Program-made: the position numbers and the translations under genes
Notes under the pieces: generated by a model
What the model was told of the DNA's origin: nothing
Databases searched by the model: none
Seen by the model: the letters and a program-made list of their open reading frames with translations, nothing else
From: Aureibacter tunicatorum
Lineage (GTDB): Bacteria > Bacteroidota > Bacteroidia > Cytophagales > Cyclobacteriaceae
Length of the DNA stretch: 64,000 bases
Assembly (NCBI RefSeq): GCF_036492635.1
Contig: NZ_AP025307.1
Location: 1 to 64,000 of the forward strand
Direction: 5' to 3'
In this document: positions 1 through 9,031 of the stretch, one piece after another
Layout: each line of letters opens with the position of its first letter
Numbering within the stretch: the stretch's first letter is position 1

Positions 1-128
1 CTGTCCATATAGCTAGGCATGTATATTTCATAAAAAACAGTTTCTTTCCACCATGTTGGAGATTCTTTCTCTACAAAAGTGAAAGATCCAAACAGAGCCA
101 AAGTTAAGATTGCATAAATTCTTTGCAT
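1..128 (-). CDS. GH13 alpha-amylase family enzyme, N-terminal part only
   Basis: The gene starts at 128 on the minus strand and runs off the left edge, so only 42 codons are visible. It begins with a short hydrophobic signal-like segment (MQRIYAILTLALFGSFTF). The motif TWWKETVFYEIYMPSYMD follows; this is the opening of the GH13 barrel in alpha-glucosidases, oligo-1,6-glucosidases and related enzymes, whose usual form is WWK-x-x-V-x-YQIYPRSF-x-D. The Q-to-E and R-to-M changes in that motif are unusual. Catalytic residues lie outside the window, so specificity cannot be judged. It is the last visible gene of the PUL operon and is probably an exported alpha-glucan or sucrose-type hydrolase. Family assignment is fairly secure; substrate is unknown. 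Confidence 0.72.
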   Translation of the reverse strand, partial: MQRIYAILTLALFGSFTFVEKESPTWWKETVFYEIYMPSYMD

Positions 129-192
129 GATATATTTAAGAGTTAAGAAGTGCTGAATTTGAGGAAGGAATAATGAGCTTATTCTAAAGAAA

Positions 193-248
193 AAACGCAT
201 ATAATGATGCCGCTACATTTTATATAGAAGTATCATTGATATGCGTTT
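193..248. repeat. Long hairpin between LamG lipoprotein and GH13 genes
   Basis: The left arm 193-208 and right arm 232-248 are inverted repeats (16 bp with one bulged base, core AAACGCATAT/ATATGCGTTT) around a 23-base loop. No T-run follows on either side. It could be an intercistronic RNA stem that sets the relative expression of the PUL genes, or a regulator site upstream of the GH13 gene. The rest of 129-362 shows nothing recognisable. Confidence 0.4.
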
Positions 249-362
249 GGAAACATTTTTTCCAGAATATGGGAAAAGGGGGAGTTAAGCATAGCTTCCG
301 TTGGCTTAAATTAAAAAATGGTGTTGAGTCCTGTGCCAAGGGAGCTATGAATATTTTAAAGA

Positions 363-1409
363 TTATTTTTCCATTTCATAAATAGAGTTGATTTGAGTGC
401 CTGATAGAATTTCATTGTATATACGAATGTCATCCATAGATCCTTTGAAATAATTGAAAGGCCCCCACTCTTCTTCCTCTGCATCAATAACACTAGTAGG
501 CAAACTTTGACCAATGATAAAGTTATATTGTTCTTCAACATTGTCAATAATGCCTGGAGTATCATTCCATTCCTTAACCATAGTGCCATTTAGATAAAAT
601 ATCATATTGCCATCTCCAAAAGTTACAGCCGCATGATACCATTCATCCACCAATAGTTCAGGGCTATCATTATCTCTGTCATATATAGGATTTTCACCTT
701 CATGGGAAGCTCTGGCAGTAAACATTAATTTATTTGTTGATTGCAAATTGAATTTGTAACCATTCCATCTGTTAAGAGAAATCATATAGTTGCCATCGAA
801 AATTTCATCAGCTTTCAACCACATTGAAATCGTAATATTCTGCGGGTTTAAAGATGTGCTAAAAGGAACTTCCACATTGGCTCCATCAGCGAATTTTAGC
901 GCTTTATTAGCTTCTCCATGTCTATCAGCAACCCATTCTACCTTTCCTGCTCCATTTTCAACAGCTCCTTGTTTCATCTGTCCATGATGATTTCCTGTCT
1001 CATCATTAATGATATCTCCTTGGCCTTCGTCAAACATCCAATGCGCAACAAGAGCCTCAGGGTTGATAGGTTTGATAATCTTAGATTTGTAAACCTCAAT
1101 TGCATCATCAAGCTGTGTCACAGTATTATCAACTTGAGATTGAGTCGCGCTTGGATTTTCATACACTGTTTTAGCAAGGTTTAAAGTTACCTCAAGTTCA
1201 GCTTTTGATCCCACTTGATAATCACCTTCACTTGTACCCTCATTTGTATTTTCAATCAAATCGTCAGCTGTTTCAATAGAGGCTTCCAAAGCGGTTTTGT
1301 CAGCATCTTTTCCAGGTATGTCATTTCCATTTCCATCATCGGAAGAGCATGAAAATGTAAAAATAGACAAAACTAACAGCGTTCTAAAAATGAATTTAAT
1401 GTGTCGCAT
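363..1409 (-). CDS. LamG-domain surface lipoprotein of the PUL
   Basis: A 348-residue lipoprotein with a lipobox ending FTFSC (Cys21) and an acidic SSDDGNGND stretch just after it, as in surface-exposed Bacteroidota lipoproteins. Residues about 37-110 form a helical FIVAR-like module (alternating DKTALEASI and ..LEVTLNLAKTVYENP..). From about 120 to the end there is a concanavalin-like LamG domain (VAHWMFDEGQGD, ISMWLKADE, WYHAAVTFGDGNMIFYLNG, GSMDDIRIYNEILS). LamG modules bind carbohydrate, so this is likely the extra glycan-binding protein (SusE/F-like position) of the PUL. It lies 23 bp downstream of the SusD gene in the same direction. Substrate is not predictable from the sequence. Confidence 0.85.
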   Translation of the reverse strand: MRHIKFIFRTLLVLSIFTFSCSSDDGNGNDIPGKDADKTALEASIETADDLIENTNEGTSEGDYQVGSKAELEVTLNLAKTVYENPSATQSQVDNTVTQLDDAIEVYKSKIIKPINPEALVAHWMFDEGQGDIINDETGNHHGQMKQGAVENGAGKVEWVADRHGEANKALKFADGANVEVPFSTSLNPQNITISMWLKADEIFDGNYMISLNRWNGYKFNLQSTNKLMFTARASHEGENPIYDRDNDSPELLVDEWYHAAVTFGDGNMIFYLNGTMVKEWNDTPGIIDNVEEQYNFIIGQSLPTSVIDAEEEEWGPFNYFKGSMDDIRIYNEILSGTQINSIYEMEK

Positions 1410-1432
1410 AATGTTTAATTATTTAATAAAAA

Positions 1433-2923
1433 TCAGTTTATATTATTATTTGTATCTCTTTCACTTTGGGGTATCGGAAAATACCTGTGTTGTTCATAGA
1501 TGAAACTATGCTCATGAAGCGCTTCCTCAGCGTCTCTTTTTCCATATCTCATAAGATCGAAATATCTATGAAACTCCATGCCAAGCTCTATTCTTCTTTC
1601 ATGCTTGACAGCTTGTCGGATTTGATCTTGACTGCCGCTTTTTATCTCCGGCACTAAACCTTCAGGGATCGTTCCATCATCAGACAGTTCATCATCATAT
1701 AAATAAGCTTCACGGCTTCTTTTTCTTAATCGGTTTATCTCGTCTTTAGCCATTTCACTCATGCCCAACTCATTATATGCTTCAGCTTTGATAAGGAGTA
1801 TCTCAGCCAATCGCATATAAGTGTAGTTAAGTCCTGCGTCTTGTTTTGTGCCTTTAGATACTTCCGATAAAGGCTGCAAGTGTTTTTTCGAAATATAACC
1901 TGTTGGAGACCAAGAAGGATCAAAAGGCTCTCCATTCCACATTTTTCCTTCTCTGACTAAAGTGTAGTCTAATCTAGGGTCCACAACTCCCGCAGAGGTG
2001 ACTTCAAATGACTCTACAAAATTTTGCGTTGGCACATTGAATCCGTAACCGTTTTCCTCACGCGGAGCAAACCACTGATTCAAGATATTGCCCAACATTG
2101 GGTTAAAACCTTCCGCATGCTGAACCTCGAAGATTGATTCGGAATTATTATCATGATCAATTTTGAAATTATCGCCATATACTGGCAATAAACTGTATCC
2201 CATTGACTCTACTTGAAGAGCCGCTTCCAAAGCTTCATTCCATTTACCCTGAAATAACTTGACCTTTGCCAGCAAACCTATAGCAGCTCCTTGGCTAGCT
2301 CTTCCATATTCGGCACCGGTAATCGTAATCGGTAAAAATTCTATTGCCTCTTGGATATCTTTTTCAATTTGCTCGTAGATTTGCTCAACACTAAACAATG
2401 GAGTGTGCGTCTCAGCAGGATTGTCCGCAGGTCTTAATTTCAGTGGAATATCACCATAGACATTTACCAGTTGAAAGTAAAAATAAGCTCTTAGAAATTT
2501 AGCCTCTGCGATAATCTCATTTTTACGATCTTCAGAGGCTTCGATTTGAGGAGTGCGTTCCACTACATTGTTGCATCTCGCAACACCTTCATAATGATGT
2601 TGCCAAAACATTTCAACAAAACCGTTGTTAGGCAAAGTCTCAAACCTTTCGATAAACTCGATATCCGCTTGATCTCCCGGCAAGCCTCCTTTAGTAGCAT
2701 CATCCGATGCTATATCACCAAAGACCCAAATGCAATTCTCCGTAGCATTGAAAAGCAGCATATTATAAGCTCCTGTCAAAGCTGTCTGAGCATGAGCCTC
2801 GGTCTTGAAATAATTGTCGGAAGAATAGATACCATCCATGTCCTTGCTTAAAAAATCAGAGCATGACATGCAGCAACTAAAAGCTATGATTGCCGCCAAT
2901 ATATTTAAACTTCTTTGTTTCAT
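1433..2923 (-). CDS. SusD/RagB family glycan-binding lipoprotein
   Basis: A 496-residue protein with a signal peptide and lipobox CMSC (Cys21). The early mature sequence (DFLSKDMDGIYSSDNYFKTEAHAQ) is typical of SusD proteins. Tetratricopeptide-like helices follow (AKFLRAYFYFQLVNVYGDIPL, ASQGAAIGLLAKVKLFQGKW), then the conserved C-terminal part (MRLAEILLIKAEAYNELG, ERRIELGMEFHRYFDLMRYG). SusD proteins sit on the cell surface as a lid over the SusC porin and capture oligosaccharide. The gene directly follows its SusC partner (41-bp gap), and 496 residues is normal for the family. Confidence 0.96.
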   Translation of the reverse strand: MKQRSLNILAAIIAFSCCMSCSDFLSKDMDGIYSSDNYFKTEAHAQTALTGAYNMLLFNATENCIWVFGDIASDDATKGGLPGDQADIEFIERFETLPNNGFVEMFWQHHYEGVARCNNVVERTPQIEASEDRKNEIIAEAKFLRAYFYFQLVNVYGDIPLKLRPADNPAETHTPLFSVEQIYEQIEKDIQEAIEFLPITITGAEYGRASQGAAIGLLAKVKLFQGKWNEALEAALQVESMGYSLLPVYGDNFKIDHDNNSESIFEVQHAEGFNPMLGNILNQWFAPREENGYGFNVPTQNFVESFEVTSAGVVDPRLDYTLVREGKMWNGEPFDPSWSPTGYISKKHLQPLSEVSKGTKQDAGLNYTYMRLAEILLIKAEAYNELGMSEMAKDEINRLRKRSREAYLYDDELSDDGTIPEGLVPEIKSGSQDQIRQAVKHERRIELGMEFHRYFDLMRYGKRDAEEALHEHSFIYEQHRYFPIPQSERDTNNNIN

Positions 2924-2964
2924 CGTCTTCTTTTTTAATATATTTTTAATCGCTCATGCTCAAT

Positions 2965-5900
2965 TTAAAAGCGCAATTGAACGCCAAACATCACTGATCT
3001 GGCATTAGGATAAGTTCCCCAGTCAATTCCAGCTGCAATATCTCCTTCATGTTGCGAATTTCTACTTACCGACATTTCAGGATCTATACCAGCATATTTT
3101 GTCCATGTCAATACATTATTCGCAGACACGTACACTCTCAAGTAATCCAGATGCAATGCGTCCAACACTTGTTGCGGCATTGTATACCCCACTTGAATAT
3201 TCTTGAGTCTTAAATAATCTCCATCCTCCAAAAATCGTGTGGATGGCAACGTATTATTCGCTTTTCCACTCCATGACGCTCTTGGTTGCGTATTACTGGT
3301 TCCAGGGCCTGTCCATCTTTCATTGTAATATCTTTCTGTCACATTGAAAGCTCTGTAAAACCCTTCGATGTCAGTCGCGACTTGATAGTATATTTTATGC
3401 CCGCCCGCTCCTTGGAAGAATGCGGCAAAGTCCCAGTTCTTATATGAAGCACCAATGTTCAATGCATAATTGAATTTAGGAATAGCGCTTCCCACATGCG
3501 TTCTGTCATTTTCATCGATGACTCCATCGCCATTCTGATCAACATACTTCACGTCGCCAGGTCGTATGTTTCTACCTTGAAAAGGACTTGTCATAATTTC
3601 ATATTCATCTTGAAAAATTCCAGCCATTTCATAAGTATAAAATGAACCAATAGGCTTGCCTACCTCCGTTCGAGTAATGTACACGCCATTGTCCACTCTT
3701 CCTCCAGCGATAGGATTTCCAAGCTCCAAGACTTCATTATGCAGAAAAGTAAAATTACCATCTACATTCAAAGTGAAATCACCGATTTTTTGAGTGGTTC
3801 CAAGCTCCAATTCAATTCCAGTATTCAATATCTTTCCATTGTTCACCCATGCAGGCTCTGCTTGTCCATTGGATGGAGGAATAACTTCTTTGGTTAACAT
3901 ATCGCTAGTGACTTTTCTAAAGTAATCCACTGTACCTCTTAACTGCCCTCCAAATAAGCTGAAGTCAACACCGACATCCAACTGGTTGCTGCTTTCCCAT
4001 CTTACTTGAGAATTTCCTAAGACGGTAAGCGCATATCCATCTCTAGAAGCATTGCCAAATGGGTAATTGAAATTAATACCATATCGATCCGAGTATGCAT
4101 AATATCCGATATCCTGATTACCAATCTTGCCATATCCAGCTCTCAGCTTCAACATGTCAAGGAATTTAGCGGATTCCATAAAATTTTCCTTGTCTATTCT
4201 CCAACCTGCGGATGCTGAATAGAATGTGCCCCATCGGTTGTCTTCCACAAATCTAGATGATCCATCTTGACGAACAGTCGCAGACAATAAATACCTGCCG
4301 TCATAGTCATAATTGATCCTTCCAAAAAATGACACCAGCGAATATCCATACTTGTTCTCAAAAGCTACGATTTCACCTTTGCCATTCCCCAAGTAGACAA
4401 GACTTTCATCTTGATCGTCAAAGTCTCTCTGCATGGCTTCATTGTCATAACCATTGAAATCAATGATCTCATTACCTACCATGACGTTGAATTCATGTTT
4501 GCCGATGGTTTTGTCATAAGATAATGTATTGGCCCAAGACACAGTAGTTTGTCTGGCATCCCATACTGTCAATGCATTAGGGTTGTTAATCCTGTCATTG
4601 GTTCCCCAAGTCATATCAAAATTCCTTTGATTGTAGGAATTATTGTCAATGCCAAGCTTTGTGGTGAAGAATAAATTCTTGCTGAGGTTAGCGCTTAGGT
4701 TGATATCTCCGAAGTATTGGTTGACAACCTTTTTATTGCGTGCATTCATAGCTACGCCCAGAGGATTGTACCCATCCCCCCAAAAGCCAGGATCTTCAGG
4801 CATATCCACAAAATTTCCCTGCTCATCGTAAGTGGAAATACCCGGTGTTCTGAACAAAGCGTATCTTACCACACTTCCTCCGCCACCTGAGAATCCGTCA
4901 CCTGATGCTGGAATGATATCTGTCGTTGAGTTCAATACGTTGAAATTCAAACCGACTTTTACCTTTTCGGATAACTTAGACTGTATATTGAATCTTGCGT
5001 TGATTTTTTCAAAATCACTTCCTTTGATTATACCCTCTTGATTGTAATAGTTACCTCCGATATTATAAGTTGTTTTGTCGTTGCCACCAGAAACGCTTAA
5101 GTTGTAATTATGCACTATCCCTGAACGATAAATTTCATCTTGATGGTCGACATCAGGCATGGAAGCGATATACTCAGGGCTCATAATTCTTCTGTGAAAC
5201 ATTGGATCGCTGACATACGCATTGTCATTCCTAGCCGCTTCATTGTACATCTCAGCATATTGATCCCTATTCGCCATAGCCAATTTGTTCGATGGTGATT
5301 GAACCCCTGTTTCTCCATTGAATGAAACGGTGACTTTGCCCGCCTGTCCTTTTTTCGTAGTAATCAATACCACACCATTGTTGGCTCTTGATCCGTAGAT
5401 TGCCGAACTAGCAGCGTCTTTCAATACACTTACAGATTCTATATCTTGCGGAGCTAGAGTGCTGAAGGCATCCTTTGTTGGAACACCGTCTACTATGTAC
5501 AGCGGATCATTGTTGCTGTTGATCGAACCTACTCCCCTGATTCTTACAGACACTCCCTCTCCCGGAGCTCCTGTGTTGGAAGTTACATTCACACCGGCGA
5601 TTCTTCCTTGCAACGCTTGATCCAAGCTTGGTGTTGTTACTTGGACAAGTTCTTTTGAAGCTACTTCAGATACCGCTCCTGTAAGACTTGAACGTTTTTG
5701 AACACCATATCCTACCACTACTACCTCTTCCAAAGTTTCAACATCTTCTTGCATGCGAATGTCAATCTGGGATTTGCTCCCGACCCTTTCAATGATCGTC
5801 TCGTATCCAATAAATGAAAACACCAATTTGCTGTCTTCACTGGGAACCGATAGCTGGTATTTCCCTTCGTAATCAGTTACAGTTCCGTCTGTGCTCCCTT

Positions 5901-6042
5901 CGATCACCACATTCACTCCCGGCAGTTCTTCTCCGGTGATTTCGTCATATACTGTTCCTCTGACAGTTAACCCACTTTGAGCATAAGTCTGAACTCCAAG
6001 TAAGAAACAACATGCAAATATGAAAAAATACTTAATATTCAT
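2965..6042 (-). CDS. SusC/RagA TonB-linked outer-membrane transporter
   Basis: A 1025-residue protein with a signal peptide ending ...GVQTYAQS. A carboxypeptidase-D-like beta-sandwich comes first (residues about 25-105: VRGTVYDEITGEELPGVNV, GTVTDYEGKYQLSV). A TonB-box region (EEVVVVGYG) and a plug domain follow (IRGVGSINSNNDPLYIVDG, SVLKDAASSAIYGSRANNGVVLI). The rest is a large beta-barrel ending in aromatic F (VMFGVQLRF). It imports oligosaccharides across the outer membrane using TonB energy and pairs with the SusD encoded next to it. It starts only 12 bp after the six-hairpin lipoprotein gene, so the operon is tightly packed. Confidence 0.97.
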   Translation of the reverse strand: MNIKYFFIFACCFLLGVQTYAQSGLTVRGTVYDEITGEELPGVNVVIEGSTDGTVTDYEGKYQLSVPSEDSKLVFSFIGYETIIERVGSKSQIDIRMQEDVETLEEVVVVGYGVQKRSSLTGAVSEVASKELVQVTTPSLDQALQGRIAGVNVTSNTGAPGEGVSVRIRGVGSINSNNDPLYIVDGVPTKDAFSTLAPQDIESVSVLKDAASSAIYGSRANNGVVLITTKKGQAGKVTVSFNGETGVQSPSNKLAMANRDQYAEMYNEAARNDNAYVSDPMFHRRIMSPEYIASMPDVDHQDEIYRSGIVHNYNLSVSGGNDKTTYNIGGNYYNQEGIIKGSDFEKINARFNIQSKLSEKVKVGLNFNVLNSTTDIIPASGDGFSGGGGSVVRYALFRTPGISTYDEQGNFVDMPEDPGFWGDGYNPLGVAMNARNKKVVNQYFGDINLSANLSKNLFFTTKLGIDNNSYNQRNFDMTWGTNDRINNPNALTVWDARQTTVSWANTLSYDKTIGKHEFNVMVGNEIIDFNGYDNEAMQRDFDDQDESLVYLGNGKGEIVAFENKYGYSLVSFFGRINYDYDGRYLLSATVRQDGSSRFVEDNRWGTFYSASAGWRIDKENFMESAKFLDMLKLRAGYGKIGNQDIGYYAYSDRYGINFNYPFGNASRDGYALTVLGNSQVRWESSNQLDVGVDFSLFGGQLRGTVDYFRKVTSDMLTKEVIPPSNGQAEPAWVNNGKILNTGIELELGTTQKIGDFTLNVDGNFTFLHNEVLELGNPIAGGRVDNGVYITRTEVGKPIGSFYTYEMAGIFQDEYEIMTSPFQGRNIRPGDVKYVDQNGDGVIDENDRTHVGSAIPKFNYALNIGASYKNWDFAAFFQGAGGHKIYYQVATDIEGFYRAFNVTERYYNERWTGPGTSNTQPRASWSGKANNTLPSTRFLEDGDYLRLKNIQVGYTMPQQVLDALHLDYLRVYVSANNVLTWTKYAGIDPEMSVSRNSQHEGDIAAGIDWGTYPNARSVMFGVQLRF

Positions 6043-6054
6043 GTTCTAAAAATT

Positions 6055-7782
6055 TTACATATAAGAAATTACAATGTCATTTGCTATATATTTTTCGCCA
6101 TCCTTGACGATCTCAGATCCTGCTGGCACTTCAACAAGAAGTGTTGAAACATTCGCAGGCAAAGTAACAAGCGATGATTTTTCGATACCTTTTGCCACAA
6201 CTTCCTTGGTAATCGCATCAAATAAATCCACCGGCTTATTTGAGGATACTTGATATGTAATCTCCTGATCTTCTTGATAAGGATTATACATCAAATAAGT
6301 AGGGTAGGCTTCGTTTCGATAAAAGTCAGTCGTCAAGCAATTCAATTTGATGATTTCCGGCATATCTGTTTCCTCTATCATCGCTCCATAAATACCTACA
6401 TGAGCGGAACCGTATATGCTGAACATCGAAATCTCAGGTTGATTAACTTGCCAATTCGGACCATCTCCTAGAGCCACAGGGCTTATCCCTTCCAGTTCAG
6501 GCTTGTTGTACATATCGTACTTTTTGATGCCTTCATAAGCGATAAGATTATTCGAGATGTCTTTTTTCTCCGGCAACCACTGATACTTGTCAGGCAATTC
6601 GCTTGGATAGAAAAATCTTGACGCGTTGGCTGCGTTAAGCATCCATTTTCCTATTGCATCTGCATATCGATGATCATATCTCACCATTGGCACTAGAGGC
6701 CATGCCATATCGATAGTGTTCATCAAGAACATATATCCTCCTCCATCTATGAGGCTTCCCTGCAATCCCGACATGTCATAATCACCCCACTTTTCGTTCA
6801 ATATTCCCCATCCTGTTCTTCCATCTTGAGCTTTGCAACCATCAAATGTCCAATCAAGAATTTTATGATAATCAATGTTCTTCCCATGCTCTGCATTTAA
6901 TCTGGAAGCTACCAGAGCGCCAAAAGGCATCAAGACTTCATAAAATCTGCTTTCTTTTTGATTCAACAAGGCTTGCAATGCAGATTCTGCGCCATCAAGA
7001 TATCGAGAATCCTTGAACTTATGATAAGCGGACAACATGACATATGCATGGCCAGCTGCCGCGTCTTGTTGATAAGGTATATGATTTCTTTGACCTTCCA
7101 TTTTAGAATAATCGAAAAAAGAATAGTCATAATCTCCTTCCAGTACAGAGTCCGCTTTATAAAATTGCTCGGCAATTGATTTCAATATATCATCTTGGCC
7201 ATCCACATTTGGAAAAATATCGGCTACAGCGTAATACAAGACATTTGGAAATACATCATACCACCAATCTCTGCCATATCCTCCTCCAAGCAATGCGATC
7301 TCAGGAGTGGTATTGTTCATGACGATATTCCATTGATTATCGGTATTGAAATAATTTTGAGCCATCTTCACATAATTATGGCCATCTTGATCTGTTTTGT
7401 CCACGCCTACAAGACCACCTCCCATAAGAGCGCCTAAAGCGCATAGCGACTCATGGAACTCTCCATTATTTTTATCAGGTCCTTGGCGCACATCTCCTAT
7501 CACAGTGTATAAGCCAAATGTTTCCTGATCCATATTTCTTCTGGAGCCGTCTTTCCATATGAAAGGTTGGTACTCTCCTTGTTGCTCCCAATTGAAGATA
7601 TAATTGTCAAAATCTTCAGCTTTCTCTTTCCAATTGATCATTCTGTAAGGATTTGGCCTTTCAGGCATTTCGCTTACCTTGTCAATTGCCAGCTGATTGA
7701 CTTTTTGAGGAGCTTTCTCGCATGAGATTGTAATGAAGCTTCCTGCGATAACGGTGAATATTATTTTTTTAAATCTATTCAT
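6055..7782 (-). CDS. Six-hairpin (alpha/alpha)6 glycosidase-like lipoprotein
   Basis: A 575-residue lipoprotein (ITISC, Cys21). Residues about 45-440 read as an (alpha/alpha)6 barrel with repeated helical hairpins rich in Gly and aromatics (GALMGGGLVGVD, LGGGYGRDWWYDVFPNVLYY, DAAAGHAYVMLSAYHKFKDSRYLDGA, SLIDGGGYMFLMNTIDMAWPL). The last about 130 residues look like a beta-sandwich (VYDAV-like DLFDAITKEVVAK). Acidic residues suited to catalysis are present, but I cannot assign a GH or PL family. The gene overlaps the MFS gene by 8 bp and lies between cytoplasmic phosphorylase/transport genes and SusCD. It may be a periplasmic or surface hydrolase that makes the disaccharide later phosphorolysed by the GH130 enzyme. 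That role is inferred. Confidence 0.75.
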   Translation of the reverse strand: MNRFKKIIFTVIAGSFITISCEKAPQKVNQLAIDKVSEMPERPNPYRMINWKEKAEDFDNYIFNWEQQGEYQPFIWKDGSRRNMDQETFGLYTVIGDVRQGPDKNNGEFHESLCALGALMGGGLVGVDKTDQDGHNYVKMAQNYFNTDNQWNIVMNNTTPEIALLGGGYGRDWWYDVFPNVLYYAVADIFPNVDGQDDILKSIAEQFYKADSVLEGDYDYSFFDYSKMEGQRNHIPYQQDAAAGHAYVMLSAYHKFKDSRYLDGAESALQALLNQKESRFYEVLMPFGALVASRLNAEHGKNIDYHKILDWTFDGCKAQDGRTGWGILNEKWGDYDMSGLQGSLIDGGGYMFLMNTIDMAWPLVPMVRYDHRYADAIGKWMLNAANASRFFYPSELPDKYQWLPEKKDISNNLIAYEGIKKYDMYNKPELEGISPVALGDGPNWQVNQPEISMFSIYGSAHVGIYGAMIEETDMPEIIKLNCLTTDFYRNEAYPTYLMYNPYQEDQEITYQVSSNKPVDLFDAITKEVVAKGIEKSSLVTLPANVSTLLVEVPAGSEIVKDGEKYIANDIVISYM

Positions 7783-9031
7783 GATCCAATGCTTTATCTG
7801 ATTTGCTTACAATTAATTTCGCCAACGGAATGGACAGCACTTGCAATATGGCGACTACGATCAACGCGTACCTTAAAGCGACTTCTTCTGATGCGTACAT
7901 TTCAAGTATGATGAATAAACCAAGGCCTGCGACTCTGCCAATAAACAAGCCGAATTCATGATTGAAAATATAAGCGAATTCGCTCCTTTTTTCTTTTTCA
8001 GATACCACATCGATTACTTTCATTTGTATCGGAAAATAAGCGATGTCATGAAGAGGAAGAAATAGAACCTTGCAAAGAACAAAGACGATAACTCCTATGC
8101 CCGAATACAAAATACCATTGGTTAAAGTGCCTATCAAAAATATTAGAATACCGACGGATAAAATGTATATCCGATGCTTAGGGGCAGTATTTCTTCCTAG
8201 CCAATAAAGTATAAACGCTGTGATGATTCCGCTTATGGCTTGAATCCCTCCAAGAGTGCTTTCATCTCCTAGCAGTTTCATGATTAATATTGCCGGCGCC
8301 GTAACCAAGTACCCTTGCACCATCCCTTTTAAACCTGAGAGAGCAAGCATTCTATTCCATAGATTTTCAAATCTGAAATAAATGAATTTTTTCTGCTTTG
8401 GATTGTCGAATTTGACACGATGAATAATAATGCTTGAAATAACGGTTAGTATTATCACTAAAACAGTTACTAGTTGATAGCCTGCGTTGATGCTTTCTCC
8501 CAGCCATGCCAAGGATTTTGCCGACCCAAGAAAAGCTCCGACTACCATAGGCACTACTATAAAGCAAATCGTGTAAAAAAATGTCTCAACCCCGTAGTAA
8601 TAATTTCTATTAGAGTCATTGGTAGTATCCAATGCTAAAAAATCCCTATTGGCCCAAAAAAGACCATATGATATTCCCATAATCAAACCTGCCAATGCAA
8701 TGCCTTGTCCATCAAGTTGCTTTAACTGCATCATCACATACATGGAAATACCACTCAACAGCATGCCCAAACTATATAATTTTCGAATATCTATATACCT
8801 TAGCAAAAAGCCATTGATTAAAAATGTGAATGGAATCCCTGTATATACCGCCATTTGGTATTTAATAACCAAACTTGGGCTGTCTGAATTTCTCATGATA
8901 TATGCTCCCACAAACAGCTCTACTATCGGCAATACAAAAGCGAATACCATATTTGTTTGCAGCAGGGTTTTCATTTGCATTGGCAAATCCCTGAATACAG
9001 CCCACTCTGCTTTTAATTTATTTATCATCAC
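7775..9031 (-). CDS. MFS transporter, YqgE-like, inner membrane
   Basis: A 418-residue polytopic protein with about 12 hydrophobic segments, for example MVFAFVLPIVELFVGAYIM, GIPFTFLINGFLLRYI and ILIFLIGTLTNGILYSGIGV. The motif YGLFWANRDFLALDTTND and the basic loop between the two halves (HRVKFDNPKQKKFIYFRFEN) fit the putative transporters grouped as YqgE-like MFS proteins; I recall this resemblance and have not checked it. Two adjacent ATG codons begin the gene, and it overlaps the upstream GH130 gene by 14 bp, which suggests translational coupling. It probably carries the periplasmic disaccharide or oligosaccharide into the cytoplasm for the GH130 enzyme. Confidence 0.85.
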   Translation of the reverse strand: MMINKLKAEWAVFRDLPMQMKTLLQTNMVFAFVLPIVELFVGAYIMRNSDSPSLVIKYQMAVYTGIPFTFLINGFLLRYIDIRKLYSLGMLLSGISMYVMMQLKQLDGQGIALAGLIMGISYGLFWANRDFLALDTTNDSNRNYYYGVETFFYTICFIVVPMVVGAFLGSAKSLAWLGESINAGYQLVTVLVIILTVISSIIIHRVKFDNPKQKKFIYFRFENLWNRMLALSGLKGMVQGYLVTAPAILIMKLLGDESTLGGIQAISGIITAFILYWLGRNTAPKHRIYILSVGILIFLIGTLTNGILYSGIGVIVFVLCKVLFLPLHDIAYFPIQMKVIDVVSEKEKRSEFAYIFNHEFGLFIGRVAGLGLFIILEMYASEEVALRYALIVVAILQVLSIPLAKLIVSKSDKALDHE

